Shown piece by piece: positions 1 to 7,031 of a stretch of DNA of 7,112 nt. This DNA comes from Clostridia bacterium (lineage in GTDB: Bacteria; Bacillota_A; Clostridia; Oscillospirales; CAG-272): assembly GCA_017626655.1 (NCBI GenBank), contig JAGAIH010000444.1, positions 1 to 7,112 of the forward strand, in the 5' to 3' direction. Every line of letters begins with the position of its first letter. The stretch's first letter is position 1. A program made the translations under genes and the position numbers. The notes beneath the pieces were generated by a model, which ran no database searches, had not been told where the DNA came from, and worked only from the letters and a program-made list of their open reading frames with translations.

Positions 1-1058
1 AGCCCTTCAACATCAATTCCCCCAAGCAGTTAGGCGAGATCCTCTTCGAGACCCTCATGCTCCCCACCGACAAGAAGACCAAGACGGGCTACTCCACCTC
101 CGCCGAGGTGCTGGATAAGCTGAAAAAGTACCATCCCATCATCGAGGATATCCTGGAGTACCGCCAGGTCACCAAGCTGAAATCCACCTACGTGGACGGC
201 CTCTTAAAGGTGGCCGACGGGGAGGGCCTGGTGCATACCACCTTCAAGCAGACCGGCACCGCCACGGGCCGCCTCTCCTCCGCCGAGCCCAACCTCCAGA
301 ACATCCCCATCCGCACCGAGCTGGGCCGTGAGCTTCGCAAGTTCTTCATCCCCACCACCGAAGACCGCGTCCTCATCGACGCCGACTACTCCCAGATTGA
401 GCTGCGCCTCCTGGCGGATATCGCGGGAGACACCGCCATGCGGGACGCCTTTATCTCGGGCTTCGATATCCACACCGACACCGCCTCCCGCGTCTTCGGC
501 GTGGACAAGGACCACGTCACGGTGGAGCTTCGCAAAAAGGCCAAGGCCATCAACTTCGGCATCATGTACGGTATGGGTGAGCATTCCCTGTCCGAGGATC
601 TGCATATCTCCCGCGCCGAGGCCAAGTCCTATATCGACAGCTACCTCAACAGCTACCCCGACATCAACCGCTATCTGGACGAGATCATCAAGACCGCCTA
701 TGAGCAGGGCTTCGTCACCACCAAGCTGGGCCGCCGCCGCTTCATCCCCGAGCTGGCTGAGTCCAACAAGATGCGAAAGAAGTTCGGCGAGCGGGTGGCC
801 ATGAACTCCCCCATCCAGGGCACCGCCGCCGATATCATGAAGATCGCCATGATCCGCGTTCACGACCGTCTGGCGGGGAGCGGGCTGGATGCCAAGCTCA
901 TCCTCCAGGTCCACGACGAGCTGATCCTCGAGTCCTCCGCAAAGGATGCCGAGAAGGCCATGGCTCTGCTCTGCGAGGAGATGGAGAATGCCGTTAAGCT
1001 GTCGGTCCCCCTCGATGTGGAAGCCCATATCGGGAAGAACTGGTTTGAGGCCCATTGA
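1..1058 (+). CDS. polA: DNA polymerase I, C-terminal polymerase domain (5'-truncated by window edge)
   Basis: Family A DNA polymerase, which fills gaps and replaces RNA primers during repair and lagging-strand synthesis. The reading frame is open from base 3, upstream of the first ATG at 57, and those codons give the family sequence FNINSPKQLGEILFETL, so the gene continues leftward out of the window. About 351 residues are visible, roughly the last third to two fifths of a usual 850-930 residue protein; any 5'-nuclease or 3'-5' exonuclease domain lies outside. All three polymerase motifs are intact: motif A DYSQIELRLLA (metal-binding Asp codon at 384-386), motif B or O-helix RKKAKAINFGIMYG with the dNTP-contacting Lys and a Phe at the sugar-discriminating position, and motif C QVHDELILE with the second catalytic Asp. 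The end GKNWFEAH-stop is typical. malQ follows after 54 bp with no terminator between, so co-transcription is possible. Identity is very secure. Confidence 0.97.
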   Translation, partial: PFNINSPKQLGEILFETLMLPTDKKTKTGYSTSAEVLDKLKKYHPIIEDILEYRQVTKLKSTYVDGLLKVADGEGLVHTTFKQTGTATGRLSSAEPNLQNIPIRTELGRELRKFFIPTTEDRVLIDADYSQIELRLLADIAGDTAMRDAFISGFDIHTDTASRVFGVDKDHVTVELRKKAKAINFGIMYGMGEHSLSEDLHISRAEAKSYIDSYLNSYPDINRYLDEIIKTAYEQGFVTTKLGRRRFIPELAESNKMRKKFGERVAMNSPIQGTAADIMKIAMIRVHDRLAGSGLDAKLILQVHDELILESSAKDAEKAMALLCEEMENAVKLSVPLDVEAHIGKNWFEAH

Positions 1059-1112
1059 TCATCCCACCCTTGTAATTTTTCATTTCAAATACTCACGAAA
1101 GAAGGAATTTAC

Positions 1113-2630
1113 ATGAACTCTATGACCCGCGCCTCCGGCGTCCTCATGCACGTAACCTCCCTCCCCGGGAGCGATTCCATCGGTTGCTTCGGTAAGGAAG
1201 CCCGCGACTTCATCGACTTCCTCGCGGACAGCGGCTTTACCTGGTGGCAGGTCCTGCCCTTCTGTATGGCCGATGAGTGCAATTCTCCCTACAAGTCCTA
1301 CTCCGCCTTCGGCGGTAACCCCTACCTGGTGGATCTCCGCATCCTGGCCGCTGAGGGCTACCTCACCGTGGACGAGTTGAACACCGTCAAGCAAGACACC
1401 CCCTATGTCTGCGAGTACGGCAAGCTCTTCCTGACCCGTATGAACATCCTCCGCCTGGCCGCCTCCCGCGCCACCGACGAGGACCGCGCCGAGATTGCCG
1501 TCTTCGCCGCCGAGAACCCCTACCTGGAGCAGTTCTGCGAGTTCATGGCCCGCCGCGCCGCCAACGGGGATACCCCTTGGTACGAATGGACCAAGGATGA
1601 GATCGATGAGACCGAGCATTTCGCCTGGCAGTTTATTCAGTTCCACTTCATGAAGCAGTGGAACGATATCCGCGCCTACGCCCACGAGAAGGGCATCCGC
1701 GTCATGGGTGACATTCCCATCTACGTGGCCTACGATTCCTGCGACGTCTGGGCCAACCGCGAGCAGTTCCAGCTTGATAAGGACGGAAAGCCCACGGGTG
1801 TGGCAGGCTGTCCCCCCGACTACTTCGCCGAGGACGGCCAGTTTTGGGGCAACCCCCTCTACGACTGGAAGCGCATGAAGAAGGACGACTACGCCTGGTG
1901 GTCCGACCGTATGCGCCATATGCTGACCCTCTTCGACGGCGTCCGCATCGACCATTTCCGCGGCCTGGAGGCCTACTGGAGCATCCCCGCAGACGCCGCC
2001 ACCGCCAAGGAAGGCCACTGGGAGAAGGGTCCCCGTACCCCCTTCGTCAAGCAACTCCGTAAGGTCGTGGACGAGTGCGAGGAGAAGCTGGGCTACCGCC
2101 CTCTGATCGTGGCTGAGGACCTCGGTGAGACCACCCCCGAGCTGGAGAAGTTCGTGAAGGATAGCGGCTTCCCCGGTATGCGTGTCCTTCAGTTCGCCTT
2201 TGACGGCGACCCCGAGAATACCCACCTCCCCCACAACTATGCCTCCAACACCGTGGCCTACACCGGCACCCACGATAACAACACCCTTTTGGGCTTTATC
2301 TGGGACGCCGACGAGTCCACCCGCCGGGATATGCTGAACTACTGCGGCTACACCGAGTGGAACTGGGACCGCTCCGAGAGCTACGACGCTGTCATGCGTA
2401 CCCTCATGCGCTCAGTGGCCGACCTGGCTATTCTGCCCATCCAGGATATCCTGGGCTTCGGCAGTGACTGCCGCATGAACACCCCCGGCGAGGGGGAGGG
2501 AAACTGGGCCTTCCGTGTCACCACCGAGCAGATGGCCGCCATTGACCGAAGCCGCTTCCTCCGCATGAACCGCCTCTACGGCCGCGCTCCCAAGGCCGTC
2601 CGGGAGACCGAGGACGAGACCGCCGAGTAA
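1113..2630 (+). CDS. malQ: 4-alpha-glucanotransferase (amylomaltase, GH77)
   Basis: Cytoplasmic enzyme that transfers alpha-1,4-glucan segments between maltodextrins, working with glycogen or maltodextrin phosphorylase in glucan turnover. The 505-residue length is normal for the single-domain GH77 form. The N-terminal family signature is present (ASGVLMHVTSLPG near residues 7-19; SPYKSYSAFGGNPYLVDL near 58-75). The three catalytic acids are visible: nucleophile D280 in RIDHFRG, acid/base E335 in VAEDLG, and transition-state Asp D388 in GTHDNN. The late motif RMNTPGEGEGNWAFR (454-468) is also conserved. The ATG is preceded by AAGGA at 1102-1106 with a 6-nt spacer, which supports this start. 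It follows polA after 54 bp and precedes the membrane protein after 65 bp on the same strand. No maltose transport or phosphorylase gene is in view, so the context does not say whether its substrate is stored glycogen or imported maltodextrin. Confidence 0.97.
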   Translation: MNSMTRASGVLMHVTSLPGSDSIGCFGKEARDFIDFLADSGFTWWQVLPFCMADECNSPYKSYSAFGGNPYLVDLRILAAEGYLTVDELNTVKQDTPYVCEYGKLFLTRMNILRLAASRATDEDRAEIAVFAAENPYLEQFCEFMARRAANGDTPWYEWTKDEIDETEHFAWQFIQFHFMKQWNDIRAYAHEKGIRVMGDIPIYVAYDSCDVWANREQFQLDKDGKPTGVAGCPPDYFAEDGQFWGNPLYDWKRMKKDDYAWWSDRMRHMLTLFDGVRIDHFRGLEAYWSIPADAATAKEGHWEKGPRTPFVKQLRKVVDECEEKLGYRPLIVAEDLGETTPELEKFVKDSGFPGMRVLQFAFDGDPENTHLPHNYASNTVAYTGTHDNNTLLGFIWDADESTRRDMLNYCGYTEWNWDRSESYDAVMRTLMRSVADLAILPIQDILGFGSDCRMNTPGEGEGNWAFRVTTEQMAAIDRSRFLRMNRLYGRAPKAVRETEDETAE

Positions 2631-2647
2631 GCGGCCATTCGTGATCC

Positions 2648-2669
2648 GCGGGAGGGCGATGCCTCCCGC
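2648..2669. repeat. Small intergenic hairpin between malQ and the membrane-protein gene
   Basis: A perfect 8-bp stem (gcgggagg at 2648-2655, cctcccgc at 2662-2669) with a 6-nt loop starts 18 nt after the malQ stop. No T-run follows, so it does not look like a standard intrinsic terminator. It could stabilise the 3' end of the malQ message or attenuate read-through into the next gene; this is inference. Confidence 0.6.
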
Positions 2670-2695
2670 CACAAATCAACAGATCGGAGAACCTT

Positions 2696-3658
2696 ATGCG
2701 CGCTAACATACCAAAGAATCCGCCCAGACAGCCCCTGGTGGAGCTGGAGGGTATTTACCTCCAAGCCATGAAGGAGGCCTCTGTCCGCCTTATGGACGGC
2801 CTGCCCGCCTGTGACGAGCTGTGGGGAATGCTGGGGCAGATCGAGACCATGCTCCTGGAGGCCCAGCTGCGGGAAATGCCCCTGTCCGAGCTGTTCGGCA
2901 ACGGCGGCGTGGCGGCCTTCTGCCAGTCCATTGTGGACGAATACCGCGCGGATGGGGAAATGATCCTTCTTGCGGCACAGGATAAGTCCGTCAAAGCCGA
3001 CCTGCGTCCCAAGAAGCCCCGCGGAGGAATCAATGGCCGCCGCCACCGCCGTATGACGGTCCTGATGGCGACCGCTCTGGTTCTGCTTCTTTCGGCGCTG
3101 GCCCTGTGGTATACGGGGGTGCTGAACTACTGGACAGGAGGGAACTCCTACTATCTGGAGGAACTGCACAACTTCCAAAGCACGATTACTGACCTGCCCG
3201 CCGACCCCATCACCCTGACCCTTCCCCTGGAGAAGACAAGCGGACGGTCGGATATGCTGTACGCCGACGGCGACGGCTTTGATATCACCTTCACCGCGGT
3301 GGACACCCACGAACATACGGGGAGCTTTACCGATCCCGAAACGGGGAAGATCACCTACCAAAAAACCCTCACCTGGTATCTCCGCTTTACCTATGCGGTA
3401 AAGTCGGATTTCAACCGCGTGGCCTACGTGGAGCCCACCGCCGCGGGAACCGTGACGGTGACCCTCCCAAACGGAGAGACCTATGAGGGAAAGCTCTCCT
3501 GGATTTCCTCGGGAGCTACCGAGAACGGGCGGGAGTACGCCAGCCTTACGGTGATCGACCTCCCCGCCGATATGGACGTGAAGGGGGCTACCCTGACCGT
3601 TACCCTGGATCCCCCCCACCTGGTCGTGTGGGAGCGCATCGGCACAGGCCGCCGCTGA
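2696..3658 (+). CDS. Single-pass membrane protein of unknown function
   Basis: 320 residues; I do not recognise a named family. Residues 13-85 form a predicted helical cytoplasmic region containing LPLSELFG-like text (MPLSELFGNGGVAAFCQSIVDEY at 61-83), which loosely recalls the small DUF1048-type domains of Firmicutes; this is a weak resemblance. A basic stretch (KKPRG...GRRHRR, 106-119) precedes one hydrophobic segment at about 120-142, so the positive-inside rule puts the N-terminus in the cytoplasm and residues 145-320 outside. The outer part is rich in Thr, Val and Tyr with alternating hydrophobic residues (for example GTVTVTLPNGETYEGKLSW) and looks beta-stranded. The layout of cytoplasmic helical head, one membrane span and outer beta domain resembles membrane-anchored sensors or anti-sigma-like proteins, but no cognate sigma factor is nearby. 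The ATG is preceded by GGAG at 2686-2689. A run of seven C at 3611-3617 near the 3' end is a possible sequencing-slip site. The gene ends just before a strong terminator. Confidence 0.85.
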   Translation: MRANIPKNPPRQPLVELEGIYLQAMKEASVRLMDGLPACDELWGMLGQIETMLLEAQLREMPLSELFGNGGVAAFCQSIVDEYRADGEMILLAAQDKSVKADLRPKKPRGGINGRRHRRMTVLMATALVLLLSALALWYTGVLNYWTGGNSYYLEELHNFQSTITDLPADPITLTLPLEKTSGRSDMLYADGDGFDITFTAVDTHEHTGSFTDPETGKITYQKTLTWYLRFTYAVKSDFNRVAYVEPTAAGTVTVTLPNGETYEGKLSWISSGATENGREYASLTVIDLPADMDVKGATLTVTLDPPHLVVWERIGTGRR

Positions 3659-3680
3659 TCCCGAAACACCATAGCGCAGA

Positions 3681-3722
3681 AGAACACCGCTCGGATACCC
3701 TCCAAGCGGTGTTCTCTTTTTT
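3681..3722 (+). terminator. Rho-independent terminator of the rightward malQ group
   Basis: A perfect 11-bp stem (agaacaccgct at 3681-3691, agcggtgttct at 3705-3715) with a 13-nt loop is followed by one C and six T (3717-3722) on the + strand. It lies 22 nt after the stop of the membrane-protein gene. The last two T belong to the stop codon of the convergent radA gene (3721-3723). Read in the radA direction the same stem has no T-run after it, so it probably stops rightward transcription best. Confidence 0.93.
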
Positions 3723-5106
3723 ATTCAATACTCTTCAGCTCCTTGATGACCTCGTACACACTCTTCACAGGCACGACGGTCATGCCCTCCACCGTCAGAG
3801 GACGCTTCTCCACGTTGCGGTAGGGAACGATGGCGCGGGTAAAGCCCAAACGGGCCGCCTCCCGGACCCTCTGCTCCAGGCTGGTCACGGCGCGGCACTC
3901 CCCCGCCAGGCCCAGCTCGCCTATGACGATGAGATCGTCGGGCACCACACGGTCGGTCAGGGACGACACCAAGGCCGTAGCGATGGCCAGATCCGCCGCA
4001 GGCTCCCCGATGGAGAGACCGCCGATGACGTTCATGTAGACGTCGTTCTGGTAGAACTTCAGCCCCAGCCGCTTTTCCAGCACCGCCAGGATGAGGCACA
4101 TACGGTTGTACTCCACGCCGTTTCCCGTGCGGCGGGGAGCGGGAAAGACCGTGGGGGTCACCAGAGCCTGTACCTCGGCGATGAGGGGGCGGGTACCCTC
4201 CATGGTGCAGAGAGCGCAGTTGCCCGAGACCCCCTTGGGACGGCCCGACAGCAGCATCTCGGAGGGGTTGGCCACCTCCTCCAGCCCGCGGTCGGTCATC
4301 TCGAAGACCCCGATCTCATTGGTGGAGCCGTAGCGGTTCTTCACGGCGCGGATGATGCGGTAGGCCTGCTGACGCTCCCCCTCAAAGTACAGCACCGCAT
4401 CCACCATATGCTCCAGCACCTTGGGTCCCGCGATGCCGCCCTCCTTGTTGACGTGGCCTACCAGGAGCATGGAGATGCCCTCGCTCTTGGCCTTGCCCAT
4501 GAAGGCCAGGGCGCACTCCCGCACCTGGGTCACGCTGCCGGGAGCGGAATTGATCTTGTCGGAGTAGATGGTCTGGATGGAGTCCAGGATCATGACGTCG
4601 GGCTTGACGGCCTTGGCCTCCTCCAGGATGTTCTCCAGGTTGGTCTCGGTCAGAATGTAGAGACGCTCGCCCGTCACTCCCAACCGCTTGGCGCGGAGCT
4701 TCAGCTGTCCCCCGGACTCCTCGCCCGAGACGTACAGTACGGTGCGATCCTGTCCCAGAGCATCCGAGATCTGCATGAGCAGAGTGGATTTACCGATGCC
4801 CGGCTCACCCGACAGAAGCACCACGGATCCCGTCACCAGGCCGCCACCCAGCACTCGATCCAGCTCGGACAGCCCCGTGTCACTGCGGATATAGGCAGGG
4901 AGATCCAGCTCACCGAAGCGAGTGGCCTTGTTGTCCCCTCCCAGCCCCACCATGGAGGCGCGCCTGGGAGCCTTGGTCTCCTCGGGAGCCGTGTCGATCA
5001 CCTCTTCGGTGAGGGTATTCCATTTCCCGCAACGGGGGCATTTTCCCAGCCACTTCTGGGATTGCGCGCCGCACTCGGTGCAGATGTAGACGGTCTTGAG
5101 CTTCAT
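3721..5106 (-). CDS. radA: DNA repair protein RadA (Sms), RecA-like ATPase
   Basis: ATP-dependent protein that promotes branch migration and processing of recombination intermediates in double-strand-break repair and, in Gram-positive bacteria, transformation. From the ATG at 5106 the protein has 461 residues, matching the usual 450-460. Domains in order: an N-terminal C4 zinc finger (C9, C12, C23, C26); a RecA-type core with Walker A GEPGIGKST (100-108) and Walker B VMILDS (D175); the RadA-specific motif, here KNRYG (256-260) where KNRFG is usual; and a C-terminal Lon-protease-like domain with GEPAADLA in place of the Lon catalytic serine site, so no protease activity is expected. A longer frame reaches a TTG at 5148, but that codon lies upstream of the promoter -10 box; the ATG at 5106 has AAAGGA 8 nt upstream and directly begins the conserved MKLKTVYICTECG. 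It is monocistronic as far as visible and converges on the membrane-protein gene. Confidence 0.97.
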   Translation of the reverse strand: MKLKTVYICTECGAQSQKWLGKCPRCGKWNTLTEEVIDTAPEETKAPRRASMVGLGGDNKATRFGELDLPAYIRSDTGLSELDRVLGGGLVTGSVVLLSGEPGIGKSTLLMQISDALGQDRTVLYVSGEESGGQLKLRAKRLGVTGERLYILTETNLENILEEAKAVKPDVMILDSIQTIYSDKINSAPGSVTQVRECALAFMGKAKSEGISMLLVGHVNKEGGIAGPKVLEHMVDAVLYFEGERQQAYRIIRAVKNRYGSTNEIGVFEMTDRGLEEVANPSEMLLSGRPKGVSGNCALCTMEGTRPLIAEVQALVTPTVFPAPRRTGNGVEYNRMCLILAVLEKRLGLKFYQNDVYMNVIGGLSIGEPAADLAIATALVSSLTDRVVPDDLIVIGELGLAGECRAVTSLEQRVREAARLGFTRAIVPYRNVEKRPLTVEGMTVVPVKSVYEVIKELKSIE

Positions 5107-5114
5107 GTGGGTGA

Positions 5115-5120
5115 TCCTTT
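5115..5120 (-). promoter_or_regulatory. Ribosome binding site that fixes the radA start
   Basis: AAAGGA on the minus strand, 8 nt before the ATG at 5106-5104. It selects this ATG over the in-frame TTG at 5148-5146, which lies upstream of the expected transcription start. Confidence 0.85.
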
Positions 5121-5136
5121 CGTTTTTTCTGTGTAC

Positions 5137-5165
5137 ATTATACCACAATGTAGGGGAAAAATCAA
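5137..5165 (-). promoter_or_regulatory. Sigma-A type promoter of radA
   Basis: On the minus strand TTGATT (5165-5160) and a perfect TATAAT (5142-5137) are separated by exactly 17 bp. A TG lies one base before the -10 box, giving an extended -10 (TGGTATAAT). Transcription should start near 5130, leaving a leader of about 25 nt that holds the ribosome site. No operator such as a LexA/DinR box is evident around it. Confidence 0.88.
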
Positions 5166-5221
5166 GGGGGTCAAATTGGGTTTAACGGTCTGACGGAAAA
5201 GAGTGCCTCACTTCTCGTGAT

Positions 5222-5368
5222 GACTCCCCCCCCCGCTTCGCGGGAGCCCCCTCGGAGAGGGAGCCTTTTGCCCAGACCCGCGGAAATTCGTTACCCGACA
5301 AGCGATTCTTACCCGCGCCCCAAGGCTCCCTCCCCGAGGGGGCTCCGCCCGCAGGCGGTGGGGGAGTT
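5222..5368. repeat. MITE-like palindromic intergenic element
   Basis: Long imperfect inverted repeat between the divergent radA and SLH-protein genes. Outer arms: actccccc at 5223-5230 pairs with gggggagt at 5360-5367. Inner arms: 5244-5267 pairs with 5322-5345 at 23 of 24 positions, the mismatch being A5256 against C5333. Between outer and inner arms each side carries its own mini-hairpin: ccgc/gcgg at 5233-5243 on the left and ccgcc/ggcgg at 5345-5358 on the right (the right one competes for one base of the inner stem), so the whole can fold as a branched structure. The 54-base centre (5268-5321) is unpaired or weakly paired. There is no ORF or transposase. The arm text resembles intergenic palindromes that I recall as common in gut clostridia such as Faecalibacterium and relatives, which suggests a multi-copy non-autonomous element. 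A run of nine C (5226-5234) may be length-variable. Confidence 0.8.
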
Positions 5369-5401
5369 TACTGTCATGGGCATTTTTACCCTTTCAAACA
5401 G

Positions 5402-5429
5402 TTCGACAAACCCAAATTCATCTCATAAT
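5402..5429 (+). promoter_or_regulatory. Possible promoter of the SLH-protein gene
   Basis: TTCGAC (5402-5407) and CATAAT (5424-5429) are separated by 16 bp, a moderate sigma-A match in the only AT-richer stretch before the gene. It lies just outside the palindromic element. Transcription would begin near 5436, giving a leader of about 50 nt. A second -10-like TAGTAT at 5446-5451 is an alternative. The rest of the 5369-5485 stretch shows nothing else I can name. Confidence 0.4.
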
Positions 5430-5485
5430 CTCCTCCTCCCGCGCATAGTATGCCATAACTATCTACCATCAAGGGGGAAACCACC

Positions 5486-6910
5486 ATGAAACACAACTCC
5501 ACCCCGCGCCGTCCCGTCCGAGGGACGTTGGCCGTTCTTTTGCTCGCCCTGCTCCTGACCGCCCTCACCATCCTTCCCGCCGCTGCTGAGGATATCCTCC
5601 CCATCTCCGAGACCGAAGCCGCCACCGAGACCTCCACCAAGCCCCTGGGCAGTACCTCGGTAGGCCTCCACACCATGCCGAATCGGGAAACCGCCCTCCC
5701 CGTCTCCTACGGTCTCCGCGTCCTGGCGGCCAAGGAGGAGATGGTCTTCGCAGGCCTTGTCGGCAACGAGATCGGCTTCACCGCCGAGGACATCCAGCGG
5801 GCCATGAACCTCTCCGAGCTGAACTACATCACCGTCCAAAAGCTCCCGAACCCCGGGGAAGGGACCCTCTTCGTAGGCTCGGTGGGGGCCGCGGAGGGGC
5901 AGGTGATCTCGGCGGGGAGCCTGTCGCTTCTGTCCTTCGCCGCCGCCGATGATACCAAGCCCTCGGAGGCCACCATGGCCCTGTCGGTCAACGGCAGTGA
6001 CTACACCGTAACCTGCCGCCTCTGCCTCCTGGACCGCCTCAACTACACCCCCACCGTAGCCCTCGCCCCCGCCGTGACCCTGAATATCGAGACCTACAAG
6101 GGCCTCCCCACGGCGGGCACCGTTTCGGCTTACGACCCCGAGGGGGATGAGATCACCTACGAGATTATTCGCTACGCCTCCCACGGCCGCGTCACCCTCA
6201 CCGACCGCCACACGGGGGCCTACCTCTACACCCCCGACCCCGCCTACACGGGCCAGGACAGCTTTGACTACGTAGTCCGCGACCGCTACGGCAACTACAG
6301 CACCTCGGCCACCGTCACCATCCAGGTCACCCCCCATCCCGCCTCGGTGTCCTACGCCGATATCGACGGGGAAGGGAACGCCGCCGCCATCCTCTCGGTG
6401 TCGGCCATGGGGCTGATGAACGGCAACCGCGTGGGGGGCGAGACCTACTTCAAGCCCGACGCCTCCATGACCCGCCTGGAGTTCCTGGTCACCGCCATGC
6501 AAGCCGCAGGCATCACCGCTGACACCGTAGCGGGCCTGGGCGATCCCTCCTTCGCTGATGCTGACGCCATCCCCACGGCCCTCCGCCCCTTCGTCACCTA
6601 CGCCGCCCAAAAGGGATATATCGGCGGAAAGACCGTGGACGGCAAGACCTACCTGAGGCCCGACGAGACCATCACCCGCGCCGAGGCCGCCGTTATCCTC
6701 TCCAACGTCATCGGCTACGCCGTAGAGGACACCGTCACCGCCTTCGCCGATGCCTCCACTCTCCCCGCATGGTCGGGCGAGGCCCTCATCTCCCTCCGCG
6801 CCCTGGGCATCCTCCAATGCCCCGACGGAAACGCCCATGCGGGGGAGACCATGACCAGACGGGATACGGCGGTGTGGCTGGATCGGGCGGTGAGGCTCAT
6901 GAGAGGGTAA
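5486..6910 (+). CDS. Secreted SLH-domain surface protein with cadherin-like module
   Basis: 474 residues. An N-terminal signal peptide is clear: basic start (PRRPVR), hydrophobic core at about 14-30 and a likely cleavage after PAAA at residue 34. A Thr/Glu-rich linker (37-55) follows. Residues about 75-185 are not recognised but look beta-rich. Residues about 187-284 match the bacterial cadherin-like pattern (NYTPTV..., AYDPEGDEITYEI, GAYLYTPDPAYTGQDSFDYVVRD, ATVTIQV; Big_9/Cadherin_5 type), a beta-sandwich common in adhesins. Three SLH modules close the protein: about 288-341, 354-410 and 418-470, with the signature motifs TRLE (329-332), TRAE (397-400) and TRRD (457-460). SLH modules bind pyruvylated secondary cell-wall polymer, so the protein is probably wall-anchored; its own role is unknown and there is no catalytic domain. 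The ATG follows AGGGGG (5472-5477) by 8 nt. The gene stands alone and its stop codon abuts the hairpin array. Confidence 0.93.
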   Translation: MKHNSTPRRPVRGTLAVLLLALLLTALTILPAAAEDILPISETEAATETSTKPLGSTSVGLHTMPNRETALPVSYGLRVLAAKEEMVFAGLVGNEIGFTAEDIQRAMNLSELNYITVQKLPNPGEGTLFVGSVGAAEGQVISAGSLSLLSFAAADDTKPSEATMALSVNGSDYTVTCRLCLLDRLNYTPTVALAPAVTLNIETYKGLPTAGTVSAYDPEGDEITYEIIRYASHGRVTLTDRHTGAYLYTPDPAYTGQDSFDYVVRDRYGNYSTSATVTIQVTPHPASVSYADIDGEGNAAAILSVSAMGLMNGNRVGGETYFKPDASMTRLEFLVTAMQAAGITADTVAGLGDPSFADADAIPTALRPFVTYAAQKGYIGGKTVDGKTYLRPDETITRAEAAVILSNVIGYAVEDTVTAFADASTLPAWSGEALISLRALGILQCPDGNAHAGETMTRRDTAVWLDRAVRLMRG

Positions 6911-6941
6911 ATTGCAGTTTATCGTTCCGATAAACTGCAAT
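6911..6941. repeat. 14-bp perfect hairpin directly after the SLH-gene stop codon
   Basis: attgcagtttatcg (6911-6924) pairs perfectly with cgataaactgcaat (6928-6941) around a 3-nt loop. The first paired base is the base after the TAA stop. There is no T-run after it on either strand, so it is not a classical terminator. It could protect the mRNA 3' end, or be the first and longest member of the hairpin array that follows. Confidence 0.85.
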
Positions 6942-6942
6942 A

Positions 6943-7031
6943 GTGAAATACGCCTTGCGGCGTGTGAATCGCTCGCAAGCGAGCGTGAAATACGCGCGTC
7001 TCGCGTGTGAAATTCGCCCGTTGGGCGAGTT
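6943..7031. repeat. Tandem array of small hairpins with conserved linker, 21-22 bp period
   Basis: The linker gtgaa(a)t recurs at 6943, 6964, 6985 and 7007, spaced 21, 21 and 22 bp. After each copy comes a different short palindrome: acgcc/ggcgt (6950-6954 with 6959-6963), cgctcg/cgagcg (6970-6975 with 6980-6985), acgcg/cgcgt (6992-6996 with 7002-7006) and aattcgccc/gggcgagtt (7011-7019 with 7023-7031, one G-T wobble). The arms differ between units while complementarity is kept. No protein-coding gene is credible here. Loops are 3-5 nt. The function is unknown. Confidence 0.85.

Noticed and set aside
1059..1112. Promoter for malQ in the polA-malQ gap
   Set aside because: TTGTAA at 1070-1075 has no acceptable -10 box at 15-19 bp spacing; co-transcription with polA or a weak promoter remain open.
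1080..2273. 397-codon minus-strand frame opposite malQ
   Set aside because: Antisense shadow of malQ, Gly/Val-rich without domains or a ribosome site; malQ motifs are complete in the forward frame.
3608..3620. Frameshift at the run of seven C near the end of the membrane-protein gene
   Set aside because: The frame stays open to a stop 22 bp before a good terminator, and nothing shows that the alternative frame is better.
3628..5193. 521-codon open frame on the plus strand opposite radA
   Set aside because: His/Gly/Leu-rich antisense shadow; radA on the other strand has every family motif. It would also start inside the membrane-protein gene and cross its terminator.
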